Positions 17,219-25,733 of a stretch of 64,000 nucleotides of DNA are shown here, one piece after another; the stretch's first letter is position 1, and the number at the start of each line of letters is the position of its first letter. Position numbers and translations under genes: made by a program. The DNA is taken from NCBI GenBank assembly GCA_024275955.1, contig JAJRYD010000005.1, positions 59,408-123,407 of the forward strand. Reading direction: 5' to 3'. Below the pieces are notes generated by a model, which ran no database searches, was not told where the DNA came from, and was given only the letters and a program-made list of their open reading frames with translations. The DNA comes from Nitrospirota bacterium (GTDB lineage Bacteria; Nitrospinota_A; UBA7883; JACRGQ01).

Positions 17219-18037
17219 TTAATCATCGGCATCTTTTGCGCATCTAAACCCGATTATATGGCTTCTGGCATTTTTAGGCGCCGACTCCCTGTGTGCCGCC
17301 CGCGCGTTGACCGAAAGGTCGACCCATGCACCGCCTTTTAATACCGCCATAGGTGGAGAACCGGGGATTTCACTCGCTGTCCATTCTCTTACGTTGCCTG
17401 CCATATCGTGTACACCGTAAGGGCTGACATCACCTGGGGCAACCCCAGCACTGTTGGCAGAATTTACGCCGCAAAGAGCTCCGATAATAAGCTTTAAATC
17501 GGAGTCGGCCAATGCCGCCTTAAACGGGTCGAACCTGTTGCCCCACGGAAAAACACGCCCATCTGTAGATCTGGCCGCTTTTTCCCATTCGTCTTCTGTT
17601 GGAAGTCTTTTCCCCGCCCACTTAGCGTACTCGATAGCGTCCGACTGTGAGACATAGGTAACAGGATGATCTCCCTTGCTTCCTTCGTACCTACCGCCTG
17701 TCCAATGCCGCGGCAAAGCATAGCCTGTCTGCTTTGTAAACCTGTAGTACTCTTCGTTGGTCACTTCATAAGGGTCTATATAGAAAGCTTTCAGCCGTTT
17801 TTTCTTCTTGGGAACTTCTCTATCGAAAGGGTAGTCCTTATACATATCTCTTTTGCCGTACCTCTTTTTCAGTTCTGCCACTTCTTCGGCGGAACTTCCG
17901 GTAAGATACTCTCCAGCAGGGATAAGCACCATTCTATTGCGCATCGTTTTAGTTGTGCCTGTAGCGGCCAATGCCGCGAGACAGCTTAGGCCTACCAAGC
18001 CTGTGCTAACGGCGGTAAACAGTTTTAACTGTCTCAT
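17219..18037 (-). CDS. FGE/SUMF1-fold exported protein (non-catalytic)
   Basis: 272 residues: N-terminal signal/hydrophobic region (LVGLSCLAALAATG, possibly a lipobox), then the formylglycine-generating-enzyme fold (MVLIPAGEYLTGS…, YEVTNEEYYRF, RLPTEDEWEKAARS, FPWGNRFDP, YGVHDMAGNVREWT, GGAW…GFRCAK). The pair of catalytic Cys of true FGEs is absent from the GGAW-to-GFRC segment, so formylglycine formation is unlikely. Its start overlaps the upstream binding-protein stop (ATGA). Two more FGE-fold genes are in the window (19490 and 47406), each beside respiratory or cytochrome genes, so a structural or ligand-binding role is the better guess. Confidence 0.8.
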   Translation of the reverse strand: MRQLKLFTAVSTGLVGLSCLAALAATGTTKTMRNRMVLIPAGEYLTGSSAEEVAELKKRYGKRDMYKDYPFDREVPKKKKRLKAFYIDPYEVTNEEYYRFTKQTGYALPRHWTGGRYEGSKGDHPVTYVSQSDAIEYAKWAGKRLPTEDEWEKAARSTDGRVFPWGNRFDPFKAALADSDLKLIIGALCGVNSANSAGVAPGDVSPYGVHDMAGNVREWTASEIPGSPPMAVLKGGAWVDLSVNARAAHRESAPKNARSHIIGFRCAKDADD

Positions 18038-19359
18038 TTAGGCTCTTGCACCACTTTAAAGCTGTAGCCTCTGCCTGTTTTCATCATCTCGAAAATAAAC
18101 GGCTTCTTTATCGCTTCGCCTGTTTCATCTAGGCTGGTTCTGCCTGTTACTCCTTCAAAATCTTTTGTAAGAGCCAGCTGTTTTCTTACATGGCTGGGAC
18201 GAAGGGAAGAAGAATCGCTTATAGCTTTTACCAGCATCATGTAAGCATCGTAGCTAAGCGCCGCCAGTCTGGTCGGTTTTCGTCCGAATCTCTTCTTATA
18301 CGCCTTTACGAATTTTTGAACCTTGGGGTTTTGAGAATTGGGGTTAAACCCGCCATAAACCAGCGTTCCCGCAACATCTTCTCCCAGCGAAACGAACTGC
18401 GGTATCATAAGATCTTCAGAGCCTATAAGCGGTATGCCGATGCCCTGCTTTCGCATCTCTTTTACAAGCTCGCCGGCCTCTCTTCCCTCGCCTGTATAGA
18501 CAAGGACATCGGGCATGTTTTTCTTAAGTTTTTTAATCTGTGCTTCTATGCTTTTCTCTTCAGGGTCGATGTTCGACATAGCTTTGGGCCAGAGAAAAAG
18601 CTCGCTCGTAACTTCAAGGTTGTGGTTCATAATCGACGCCTTAAACTCGGCGGCAAGCTTTACCGAAAAATCGTTTACGACAGAGTTTAGAATCGAGAAT
18701 TTTCTCCATTTTCTGTTTTCTATGATGTACTCGATAAGGTTATTCACCGCGCTGGAATCGCCAAGCGTTATCCTAAAGTTGTACGGGCCTGTATCGCCAA
18801 GCCTCCGGCGCGAACCGGCCGAAACCATTATCAGCTGATTGTCGTTAAGCATCTTAGTGGCAGAAAAGCTAACCTCGCCTGTAGCGGCGCCAACCACCCC
18901 TATTACCCTGTTTTTAACAAACGCATTTATTCCCATTCTCGCGCCGCCCACTCTCCCTTTTGTGTCGTAAACAAGGAGGCTTATATCCTTACCGTTAATA
19001 CCGCCTTTCGCATTTATCTCGTCTGAAGCGAGTTCCGCGCCGTTGGAAGCCTCGTTACCGTAGAGCCGAAGCTCACCTGTTAGAGGGCCAAGTACCGCTA
19101 TGCTAAGTTCTCTAGGCCTTTCCTTCATAATTTCCGCTTCAGTCTTGTCGCCATAGCCGTACTCCGGTGCGGTCATATCTCTTACTGCCAGTCTGCGTTC
19201 CACCGTTTTAAGATTGCTCCGCATCTCCAAACCTGCCCCAAACTCCCGCTTTTCAAATTCAACCTTTATATTTTCAGCGCCTTCACTCGGGACAACCGGC
19301 ACAAGAATGAAAAAAACAGCCAACAAAAGGCCAAATGAAAATAGCGGAAAATATGGCAC
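18034..19359 (-). CDS. Type-I periplasmic binding protein (branched-chain amino acid/amide family)
   Basis: About 441 residues from a GTG at 19359 that opens a membrane-anchor/signal helix (PLFSFGLLLAVFFILVP); the frame is open further upstream (ATG at 19497) but that would overlap the divergent gene, so the start is uncertain. The mature part is a LivJ/UrtA-type two-lobed domain (SIAVLGPLTGELRLYGNEASNGAELASDEINAKGG, VVGAATGEVSFSATKML, then YDAYMMLVKAI). No permease or ATPase of that family is adjacent; instead the next genes are an FGE-fold protein, a kinase and a regulator. It may work as a signal receptor for the kinase rather than in transport. Confidence 0.8.
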   Translation of the reverse strand: MPYFPLFSFGLLLAVFFILVPVVPSEGAENIKVEFEKREFGAGLEMRSNLKTVERRLAVRDMTAPEYGYGDKTEAEIMKERPRELSIAVLGPLTGELRLYGNEASNGAELASDEINAKGGINGKDISLLVYDTKGRVGGARMGINAFVKNRVIGVVGAATGEVSFSATKMLNDNQLIMVSAGSRRRLGDTGPYNFRITLGDSSAVNNLIEYIIENRKWRKFSILNSVVNDFSVKLAAEFKASIMNHNLEVTSELFLWPKAMSNIDPEEKSIEAQIKKLKKNMPDVLVYTGEGREAGELVKEMRKQGIGIPLIGSEDLMIPQFVSLGEDVAGTLVYGGFNPNSQNPKVQKFVKAYKKRFGRKPTRLAALSYDAYMMLVKAISDSSSLRPSHVRKQLALTKDFEGVTGRTSLDETGEAIKKPFIFEMMKTGRGYSFKVVQEPK

Positions 19360-19489
19360 TAGACGGAATAAGCGAGATGAACTATCCTTATGGCCTGATG
19401 TAGCTTGAGAATTGCTATTAATACCTGCGTAAAAAGGCAAATATTTTTGGGTAGGTTTATATATCTTGGAGATTAAAAGGAGGTTCAAA

Positions 19490-20140
19490 TTGTCCATCGC
19501 GCTAAAAACAAATTTAATCATTATGCTGGCCCTTTCATTAGTGTCAGGTTTTTCCACATCCGTTAATGCCGAAGGCGGAAAAATGGTTAAAGTTTCCTCC
19601 GGAAAGTTCAAATCTGGTTCTGATAAAAAAACTGTTTCGGTAAAAAGTTTCAAAATAGATAAATTCGAGGTTACTTTTGCCGAGTACAACAAATTCGACA
19701 AAACTACCGAGATACCAGAAGGTAAAGGCGATCATCCTGTAGCGGAGGTAAACTACTTCAATGCCGAGAAATACTGCAAGTCTGTTAATAAAAGACTGCC
19801 GACCGCTGTTGAATGGGAAAAGGCGGCCAGAGGCAAAAAAGGGCTTGAGTTCCCGTGGGGCGACAGCTTTGACAGCGAGAAAGCTAACACTCAGGAATCT
19901 GAAATAGGCGGCACCACCCCTGTCGGTAGCTACAAAGCTGGAAAGAGCCCGTACGGCGCTATGGATATGAGCGGCAACGTATTTGAATGGGTTGATGCTT
20001 GGGCAGGTGACGACAAAAAGTACCGCATTATGATGGGCGGATCCTACTTTGACGACCAGTACCACAGCACCACATACGCAACCTTGAAAAGCATTCCTGA
20101 CGACATGCATCTTTACATCGGGTTCAGGTGTGCCAAGTAG
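19490..20140 (+). CDS. Small FGE/SUMF1-fold exported protein
   Basis: 216 residues. The start is TTG at 19490 because AAGGAGG lies six bases upstream; the longer frame would swallow that site. A signal peptide (IIMLALSLVSGFSTSVNA) precedes the FGE fold: MVKVSSGKFKSGSD, KFEVTFAEYNKFDK, RLPTAVEWEKAARGK, FPWGDSFDSEKAN, YGAMDMSGNVFEWVDAW, GGSY…IGFRCAK. The catalytic Cys pair is not present. It is divergent from the sensory operon and followed by a lipoprotein gene. Role unknown; see the other FGE-fold entries. Confidence 0.8.
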   Translation: MSIALKTNLIIMLALSLVSGFSTSVNAEGGKMVKVSSGKFKSGSDKKTVSVKSFKIDKFEVTFAEYNKFDKTTEIPEGKGDHPVAEVNYFNAEKYCKSVNKRLPTAVEWEKAARGKKGLEFPWGDSFDSEKANTQESEIGGTTPVGSYKAGKSPYGAMDMSGNVFEWVDAWAGDDKKYRIMMGGSYFDDQYHSTTYATLKSIPDDMHLYIGFRCAK

Positions 20141-20183
20141 TTCACCTGCGCTTAGGTTTACAATATTACTGTTGGAGAAAAGG

Positions 20184-20630
20184 ATGACCAGATTGCCGGA
20201 TATGCTAAAGCTTGTACCATTCGCACTGGTCGTCCTGCTTCCAGCCTTCCTCTTTACCGGATGCGCGGATGACAACAAGACATCTTTCATGCAAAAGGGA
20301 AGCGGCTCTGCCGATAAGCTCTTTTTCGTTCCGCCTGCCGAAGATATAATGGAGGAACAGGAATCCGGCCTTGACATCATAAAGAATGTAATCAATGTAA
20401 CATTTGATCCGTTAATAGGTGAAGACGAAGTAAACCGTATCATAGCTTCAGTTGACGGCGAAGTGGTCGGATATGATAAAGGTGTCAACTTTTATCAAAT
20501 CCGACTCAAGAATGTTAATCTTAAAGAGCTGGATGCCGCGCGGATGAAACTGCTTAGCAACTTCAAGGAAGTCGAAGCGGCTTCTAGATCGCTGATATCC
20601 GCTCATAAAAACCCCTATTACGTTAAGTAG
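20184..20630 (+). CDS. Lipoprotein with inhibitor-I9/fervidolysin-prodomain-like fold
   Basis: 148 residues. The ATG at 20184 has GGAGAAAAGG directly upstream. Lipobox LFTGC (Cys ~27). The C-terminal ~80 residues (NVINVTFDPLIGEDEVNRII, DGEVVGYDKGVNFYQIRLKN, LDAARMKLLSNFKEVEAAS) follow the beta-alpha-beta plan of subtilase propeptides and I9 inhibitors, usually seen at the N terminus of S8 proteases; here it stands alone. It could inhibit or chaperone a protease encoded elsewhere. Its stop overlaps the stop of the opposite-strand lipoprotein gene by eight bases. Confidence 0.6.
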   Translation: MTRLPDMLKLVPFALVVLLPAFLFTGCADDNKTSFMQKGSGSADKLFFVPPAEDIMEEQESGLDIIKNVINVTFDPLIGEDEVNRIIASVDGEVVGYDKGVNFYQIRLKNVNLKELDAARMKLLSNFKEVEAASRSLISAHKNPYYVK

Positions 20631-20955
20631 TGGGCGGTATTATTTCCATCCGGCGGAGGGTCATTCCAACCTCACTGTTATAGAAATCTATGTAGCCTTC
20701 AAGGTTTGGAGTAATCTTCTGTAGTTCCTCTACCGCCTTTTTGCCATCTTTAAAAGAAACGACATCCTGAACATCCACCACGAGAATTATCTGTCCCTCG
20801 CCCTTTTCTTTCACTTCGTATAGCTCCCATTCCGGGTTAAGATCGCTAAAGACCTTTGCGTATTGATCGTCTACGCCGCTGGAACATGCCCCAAGAGCAA
20901 ATGTCATAAGAAGCAACATGCCGGCAAAAACCGACCCTCTTTCAAAAAACCCCAT
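20623..20955 (-). CDS. Small lipoprotein of unknown function
   Basis: 110 residues from the ATG at 20955 (AAGGAG upstream). Lipobox FALGAC followed by SSGVDD, then a domain of ~85 residues with alternating strands and helices (EWELYEVKEKGEGQIILVVDV, DGKKAVEELQKITPNLEGYIDFYN) resembling small periplasmic alpha/beta domains. I recognise no family. It is the last gene of the ABC-exporter/cytochrome operon, 31 bases after the cytochrome c gene. Confidence 0.55.
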   Translation of the reverse strand: MGFFERGSVFAGMLLLMTFALGACSSGVDDQYAKVFSDLNPEWELYEVKEKGEGQIILVVDVQDVVSFKDGKKAVEELQKITPNLEGYIDFYNSEVGMTLRRMEIIPPTT

Positions 20956-20986
20956 TATATCTGTCTCCTTCAAAACTAATAAAGAT

Positions 20987-21337
20987 TCAGTTTTCATCCA
21001 CGCTTTTTAGAAAATAGAGCAGATCATCCCTGTTTTCTTTCAATTTCATACGCTTTACCGTCGGCATCTTCTTTTTGTACTTAGCCAATAGCTCCAGCGC
21101 TATCGGGTCGCCATCTTTTATCATCTTCCTCGGGTTTTCGAGCCATCTGTGCAACCACTCTTTGGAGCGCCTTTTTGTAACTCCGGCAAGACTAGGCCCG
21201 ACAAGATTACCCTCCGTAAGGCGGTGGCAACCTTTGCATTTTTTCATGTATATCTTTTTTCCGTTTTCAATATCTCCTGAGTAGGCATACGCAGGCGCGA
21301 TAAGCAGAAATACGATAAGCAAGAGCGCATGTTTCAT
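20987..21337 (-). CDS. Monohaem class-I cytochrome c
   Basis: 116 residues: signal peptide (…APAYA), haem site CKGCHRL at ~34-38, distal Met in KKMPTVKRM (~91) and a C-terminal helix DDLLYFLKSV. A small soluble periplasmic electron carrier. It lies 11 bases after an unknown exported protein in the operon headed by the Gld-like ABC exporter, an unexpected setting that links that exporter to cytochrome metabolism. Confidence 0.88.
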   Translation of the reverse strand: MKHALLLIVFLLIAPAYAYSGDIENGKKIYMKKCKGCHRLTEGNLVGPSLAGVTKRRSKEWLHRWLENPRKMIKDGDPIALELLAKYKKKMPTVKRMKLKENRDDLLYFLKSVDEN

Positions 21338-21348
21338 CTATAGCCTTC

Positions 21349-22005
21349 TCAATTCTGGCCTAGAAAGACGGTTCTCAAACCTACGCCAAGACTGCTCCAT
21401 GTAATTTTCCCCTTTTTAACATTTGGAAAATTCGCTTCAACTACGCTTTTGCCTTTATTGCTGGTTTTAAAGTCTACCTTTGGAGTAAGCCCGTCGGCAG
21501 TTTCTCTTATCACCACTTCTATTATCAGCCCCTTTTCCGGAACCATTTTAAAACTTCTTATAATCCATGTTCCTTCACCAAGAGAGGCAAACTCTTTTTT
21601 AACATTTTCCACAGCCTCTTTTGACAATGCTGTCGCGCCTCTTCTTTTTTGAAGCTCTTCAAAATTCATTTTTACAGCCGACAAAAGACGCTTGTCTCCT
21701 GTTTGTTCGCCGTATATGCTTGCCATAATTCCAGCTATATTGAAAAGGAAGTCCTGCTCTTGCGGGCCTGAATCCGGCGAGAGACAATAGCCGACTATCG
21801 CCTGCACCTCTCCTGGAACTTCATCCGCTCGAGTTTTAATAAGGTTCTCCATCGCCTGCTGATCCTGCTTGTCGAATGCCTCTATAAAAAGATTACCGAC
21901 GCTTTTTTGCTCTTCCTCGGCACGCACTCCTTGGAGATTAAACATAAAGGGAAAAAGAAACGAAAACACAATAAGACCCGCTTTACATTTATATTTTAGA
22001 TTCAT
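21349..22005 (-). CDS. Exported protein of unknown function in ABC operon
   Basis: 218 residues with a signal peptide (FLFPFMFNLQGVRA). The first half is mostly helical (GNLFIEAFDKQDQQAMENLIKT, ILASIYGEQTGDKRLL-like region), the second half mostly strands (GLIIEVVIRETADGLTPKVDF, ITWSSLGVGLRTVFLG). I do not recognise it. Tight spacing with the DUF4340 gene upstream (18 bases) and the cytochrome c gene downstream (11 bases) makes cotranscription likely. Confidence 0.55.
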   Translation of the reverse strand: MNLKYKCKAGLIVFSFLFPFMFNLQGVRAEEEQKSVGNLFIEAFDKQDQQAMENLIKTRADEVPGEVQAIVGYCLSPDSGPQEQDFLFNIAGIMASIYGEQTGDKRLLSAVKMNFEELQKRRGATALSKEAVENVKKEFASLGEGTWIIRSFKMVPEKGLIIEVVIRETADGLTPKVDFKTSNKGKSVVEANFPNVKKGKITWSSLGVGLRTVFLGQN

Positions 22006-22023
22006 CCCTTACCCCACTTAAAG

Positions 22024-23379
22024 TTAAAAATAAGTTCTCAAAACTCTCTCTATCCGGCTATCGAGCAAAACAACATCGCTCTGACTACCGGATATCGCGT
22101 ACACCATGTTTCCCGTCGGTGTCTTTTTACCGACGCGAAGACTTAGAGGGACGGCACTCCCCTCCGGCCAGATAAGCAGATGCAAATTAGGAGGATCAAG
22201 GCGAAGATCCGCTAAACTCTCGGTATTATCAACTACAAATTCGTCTATAGCTGTATCAGCAAGTTCTCCGAGAAATTCCTTTATAATATTAAAATCGACC
22301 TGTTCTCCATCGACGTTGTTCCTCCTCCACTCTTTGTGGGAATCTTTTACAAGAACCACAGATTTTTTTATCTCTCTTATCTCTATCCGTTTCAGCTGGT
22401 CTCTTTCAAAAAAGAAAAGCTCTTTGCTTCTTAGATCGTTTGCATGCCGTGGAATAGCGTTTATCACATCTTCTTCTAAAAGGAATATATTTTCCCTATC
22501 TGACATAGAAACAAAATAACCACGTTTTTCAGGGCTTCTTTTTCCCACCGAGATGATAACCGTAGGCTCGGAATCGCCGCTTTGCCAAAGAACAATATCG
22601 ACCAAAGGTTTATCAAGGCCGTAAGTTTCGAGGTTTTCTTTAGACTCGACGATAAATTCTTTTACCTCCGCGTTGGCAAAGAGGCTAAGAAGCGCGAACA
22701 CCTTTACATGATCGGCCCTATCTTCTATCGGTTTTTCCAAAACCCATTTACCGTCCAGCGGTAGCGCGGCGCGTATTGACGTTCCTTCGCGCTTCACCGC
22801 GAGCTGATCTACCATCACAGGGTTCAGCCGGAGGACAGATTTATCTCTAAAATAATAAATGTCCTTATCTGCTTCTCCTCTCGCGGCGGCAAGAACCCGA
22901 TAAATCGGCTTTTCCCCTTCAATCTGCGCGAAAGCGACCCCCATGCTAGGCGCTCTATCTCCAAAGACAAGAGTGTGGGCTTCAAGCTTTTTGCCGATTT
23001 TAAGAGTGGCAAACAGCTTCGGCTCGGCCAGACCAAACTCGGCCAGCCTTTCGGGGGTTGGGTCAGGATCCATTACATAATCGGCATCGTTTCTGGAATC
23101 GGTAACATACCCGAGAAATTTTTCCACAGCTACTCCATCCGCCTTGGCTGTCATAGGCGTAACGATTCTCCAGCCATCATCCCATCGTTCAAGCTCTAAG
23201 ATGCTTTCTTCTTTTTTAATCACTATCGACAATACTTCCTTTGGCGAGAAAGGTAAAAGCCTTGTTTCCTCGTCTTTCCTTATTTCCTCTATCCTTGTGC
23301 TTTCAAAATCTATATAGCTATAGCCGCCGATAGCGGCCAAAACTATAAACCAGATAAACGTAGTCTTAAAATACCTCAT
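22024..23379 (-). CDS. DUF4340 membrane-anchored protein of a Gld-like ABC exporter
   Basis: 451 residues: one N-terminal transmembrane helix (~7-25), then repeated beta-rich units typical of DUF4340 (ILELERWDDGWRIVTPMTAKAD, LAEFGLAEPKLFATLKIG, HTLVFGDRAPSMGVAFAQIEGE, and a second set …VKREGTSIRAALPLDGKWVLEKP). DUF4340 proteins are found next to GldG-type proteins in many phyla and probably form the extracytoplasmic part of the exporter. It begins three bases after the GldG-like stop. Confidence 0.8.
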   Translation of the reverse strand: MRYFKTTFIWFIVLAAIGGYSYIDFESTRIEEIRKDEETRLLPFSPKEVLSIVIKKEESILELERWDDGWRIVTPMTAKADGVAVEKFLGYVTDSRNDADYVMDPDPTPERLAEFGLAEPKLFATLKIGKKLEAHTLVFGDRAPSMGVAFAQIEGEKPIYRVLAAARGEADKDIYYFRDKSVLRLNPVMVDQLAVKREGTSIRAALPLDGKWVLEKPIEDRADHVKVFALLSLFANAEVKEFIVESKENLETYGLDKPLVDIVLWQSGDSEPTVIISVGKRSPEKRGYFVSMSDRENIFLLEEDVINAIPRHANDLRSKELFFFERDQLKRIEIREIKKSVVLVKDSHKEWRRNNVDGEQVDFNIIKEFLGELADTAIDEFVVDNTESLADLRLDPPNLHLLIWPEGSAVPLSLRVGKKTPTGNMVYAISGSQSDVVLLDSRIERVLRTYF

Positions 23380-23382
23380 AGA

Positions 23383-24951
23383 TTATCTGAACAGTCTCCG
23401 GCGGCTATAAACTCCAAGGCCGGCAAACAGCACGACCGACGGTATCATCACGACAGGTATCCAAAAAATAGCGCGCCCCTGAGACTCTGTAAAAATAATC
23501 GGGGTCATCGTAGACTTTTTGGCCCGTACCGCTATAAGGTCGGCCTCTTCGGCCAGCCAGTTTATCGTGTTTAAAAAGAGGTCTCCGTTGCCGGCAAGGT
23601 TTATATTTGTGTTATCTGCAAAATCGGAATCTCCTATAAGAATAAGCTTTCCATATCTGTCTCTCTTGGCCCCTTGAGCATCTTCCGACCCTTTCATCTG
23701 ATGAGTAGTGACAGCCATAATAGGAATGGGACCTCTCTTTTCCCTCTCGTCGTTATATTCCGCCTCGCCGGACTCAAGCTGTTCCTTATCTAGCTCTGTC
23801 CATGCGTTCGGGCCGGTAAGAGCAAGCTGATAACGCCCCTTCTTCGGGTCTTCGTCTATATAAACGGAGTTAGAAACAGGAAAATACGACGCAAGCGTAA
23901 ACCCTTCGGTAAGCGGATGTTTTTTATGATAGGCATAGACGACCGGAGTCAGGTAGTTGGCTCCGTACACCTTGCTCTGCTGGTCTATGATAACGTCGTT
24001 TTGAATCTTAAACCCATGCCCCTCTAGCCATGTCTGGAAAATAGGCGGATGCCCGGGGTCTATCTGCACCAGCAACGCTCCGCCGCCTTCGTAATATTTA
24101 TCGAGCTTATTAAGTTCCTCTTGGGCCAAATCGCGCGTTGGGCTTGCCACCACTACTACAGACGCGTCTTTTGGTATCTCTTCATTTCTCAAAAGCAACA
24201 GCTCCTTGACCACATAGTTCTCGCTTACTATGGCGTTCATCGCGGCGCGGTAGCCTTCTTTTTTTGTTGACGTAATATCTTTCTCGCCGTGTCCTTTGAC
24301 GAAATAGATAGTCTTTTGCTTTTCACGAATCAGTTTTATAAGACCGTTGGTAAGCTTTTCCTCTTTTTCGTTGCCGACTTTTATCTGCTTACCGGCCGCC
24401 ATCAGCAATGTAATTCGGTATTCCGAAACTCCATACTTCGAGGAAAGCCCCGGCTTTCTATCCGGATCTATAAAACTAAAGCTGAAATTTTCCGAGATAC
24501 TGCTGTACTCTTCCAACAAATCCCGCATCCTCTGCCTTTGCTGCGCGTGCATAGAGCCGGACTCGTTGCGGTAAAACGCTATCGCCTTTACCGGCTTATC
24601 CAGACCTTTTAAAATCTTTACCGTCTGCGAAGATAGTGTGAACCTGCCTGACTTAGTGAGGTCTATCCGTTTTTTATGAGCATCGCCGAGGAAAGCCATA
24701 AACGCCATTACTCCGCTAAAGATCAAAACCATTACAGCCATATTAGCACCGTACTTGGCGCTCTTTTTACTTAGAAGGTTTTTTACCTCTCCAAAACGGG
24801 CGTATAAAAGGAAAAGCAACAGCATAAGCCCAACCCACGAGAAACCTGCGGCGGCGAGCGTTAAAAAACCGTTGATAGCAAAAATGCTTAGCCCCGCCGC
24901 GAGGGAAAGGAAACCAGCCAGACCTACGATAATAGTAAGCGGAAGTTTCAT
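23383..24951 (-). CDS. GldG-like ABC exporter auxiliary membrane protein
   Basis: 522 residues from the ATG at 24951 (GGAGGG nine bases upstream). Two to three N-terminal helices, a large extracytoplasmic GldG/ABC_transp_aux domain (FTLSSQTVKILKGLDKPVKAIAFYRN, FVKGHGEKDI, YYEGGGALLVQIDPG, LILIGDSDFADNTNI) and a C-terminal helix (IPVVMIPSVVLFAGLGVYS) with a basic tail. Works with the ATPase, permease and DUF4340 protein in export, substrate unknown. Gene order ATPase-permease-GldG-DUF4340 is the usual one for this exporter family and differs from nosDFY. Confidence 0.85.
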   Translation of the reverse strand: MKLPLTIIVGLAGFLSLAAGLSIFAINGFLTLAAAGFSWVGLMLLLFLLYARFGEVKNLLSKKSAKYGANMAVMVLIFSGVMAFMAFLGDAHKKRIDLTKSGRFTLSSQTVKILKGLDKPVKAIAFYRNESGSMHAQQRQRMRDLLEEYSSISENFSFSFIDPDRKPGLSSKYGVSEYRITLLMAAGKQIKVGNEKEEKLTNGLIKLIREKQKTIYFVKGHGEKDITSTKKEGYRAAMNAIVSENYVVKELLLLRNEEIPKDASVVVVASPTRDLAQEELNKLDKYYEGGGALLVQIDPGHPPIFQTWLEGHGFKIQNDVIIDQQSKVYGANYLTPVVYAYHKKHPLTEGFTLASYFPVSNSVYIDEDPKKGRYQLALTGPNAWTELDKEQLESGEAEYNDEREKRGPIPIMAVTTHQMKGSEDAQGAKRDRYGKLILIGDSDFADNTNINLAGNGDLFLNTINWLAEEADLIAVRAKKSTMTPIIFTESQGRAIFWIPVVMIPSVVLFAGLGVYSRRRLFR

Positions 24952-24953
24952 CC

Positions 24954-25733
24954 CTACGCCCTCCACCGTTTGGACTCCAGCGAACGCATGCTGGAAAAGA
25001 GGAAGAACACCGTGAACAAAAGGTAGTAGATAATATCCGACGTATCTATGACACCTTTTACGAAGTTGCGCATATGGTAGTTGAACGAGAGATATTCTAA
25101 AACTTTTGCCATAGATTCTCCGACAAAGCCTACCGAGTAATTAACCAAAGAGAAAATAAGGAGACAGGCAAAAGTAAGCACGGCGGCTACTATCTGGTTT
25201 TCGGATAGAGACGACATAAATACGCCAAGCGATATAAAAGCGGAACCCATAAGCAAAAGACCGAGGTATCCGGTTATTATTACGCCCCACTCCGGCTCGC
25301 CAAAATACTCAATAAGCAAAACGCACGGAAAGGAGATCATAAGCATGGTGCAAAAGATAACCATACAGCCGGCAAACTTGCCGAGTACCACCTCGCCGTC
25401 CCTGACAGGGTATGTAAGGAGCAGTTCTATCGTACCGCTTTTTTTCTCTTCGGAAAAAGACCTCATCGTAAGCATCGGAAGCATTATCAGCATTACCATG
25501 CTTATCGTTCCTATAAACGGTCTGATAACAAACTCCGTTACGTTAAGAGCGCCGTACCTGCTCGCTATCATCGGGTAAGTCTGAGCCTGAAAGCTTAGCG
25601 TGCCAAAGCCGGCGAAAATATTGTAAAAGTAGTAGCCGGTAAGCACCGAGAAAATGGTGATGGTAACAAACGCTATAGGCGAATTAAAATACGACCTGAA
25701 TTCCTTGGTTAATATAAAAAAGAAGTTTCTCAT
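24954..25733 (-). CDS. ABC-2 type permease (GldF-like)
   Basis: 259 residues with six transmembrane helices and the ABC-2/GldF signature start (LTKEFRSYFNSPIAFVTITIFSVLTGYYFYN), a conserved loop TMRSFSEEKKSGTIELLLTYPV before helix 3, and helices around 105-125, 140-165, 175-195 and 230-247. Forms the membrane channel of the exporter. The start overlaps the ATPase stop by one base. Confidence 0.88.
   Translation of the reverse strand: MRNFFFILTKEFRSYFNSPIAFVTITIFSVLTGYYFYNIFAGFGTLSFQAQTYPMIASRYGALNVTEFVIRPFIGTISMVMLIMLPMLTMRSFSEEKKSGTIELLLTYPVRDGEVVLGKFAGCMVIFCTMLMISFPCVLLIEYFGEPEWGVIITGYLGLLLMGSAFISLGVFMSSLSENQIVAAVLTFACLLIFSLVNYSVGFVGESMAKVLEYLSFNYHMRNFVKGVIDTSDIIYYLLFTVFFLFSSMRSLESKRWRA

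Noticed and set aside
19360-19701. Long N terminus of the binding protein
   Set aside because: It would overlap the divergent FGE-fold gene and its ribosome site, and has no signal-like features.
17219-20140. Sulfatase maturation (formylglycine) function
   Set aside because: Catalytic Cys pair is absent and there is no sulfatase gene.
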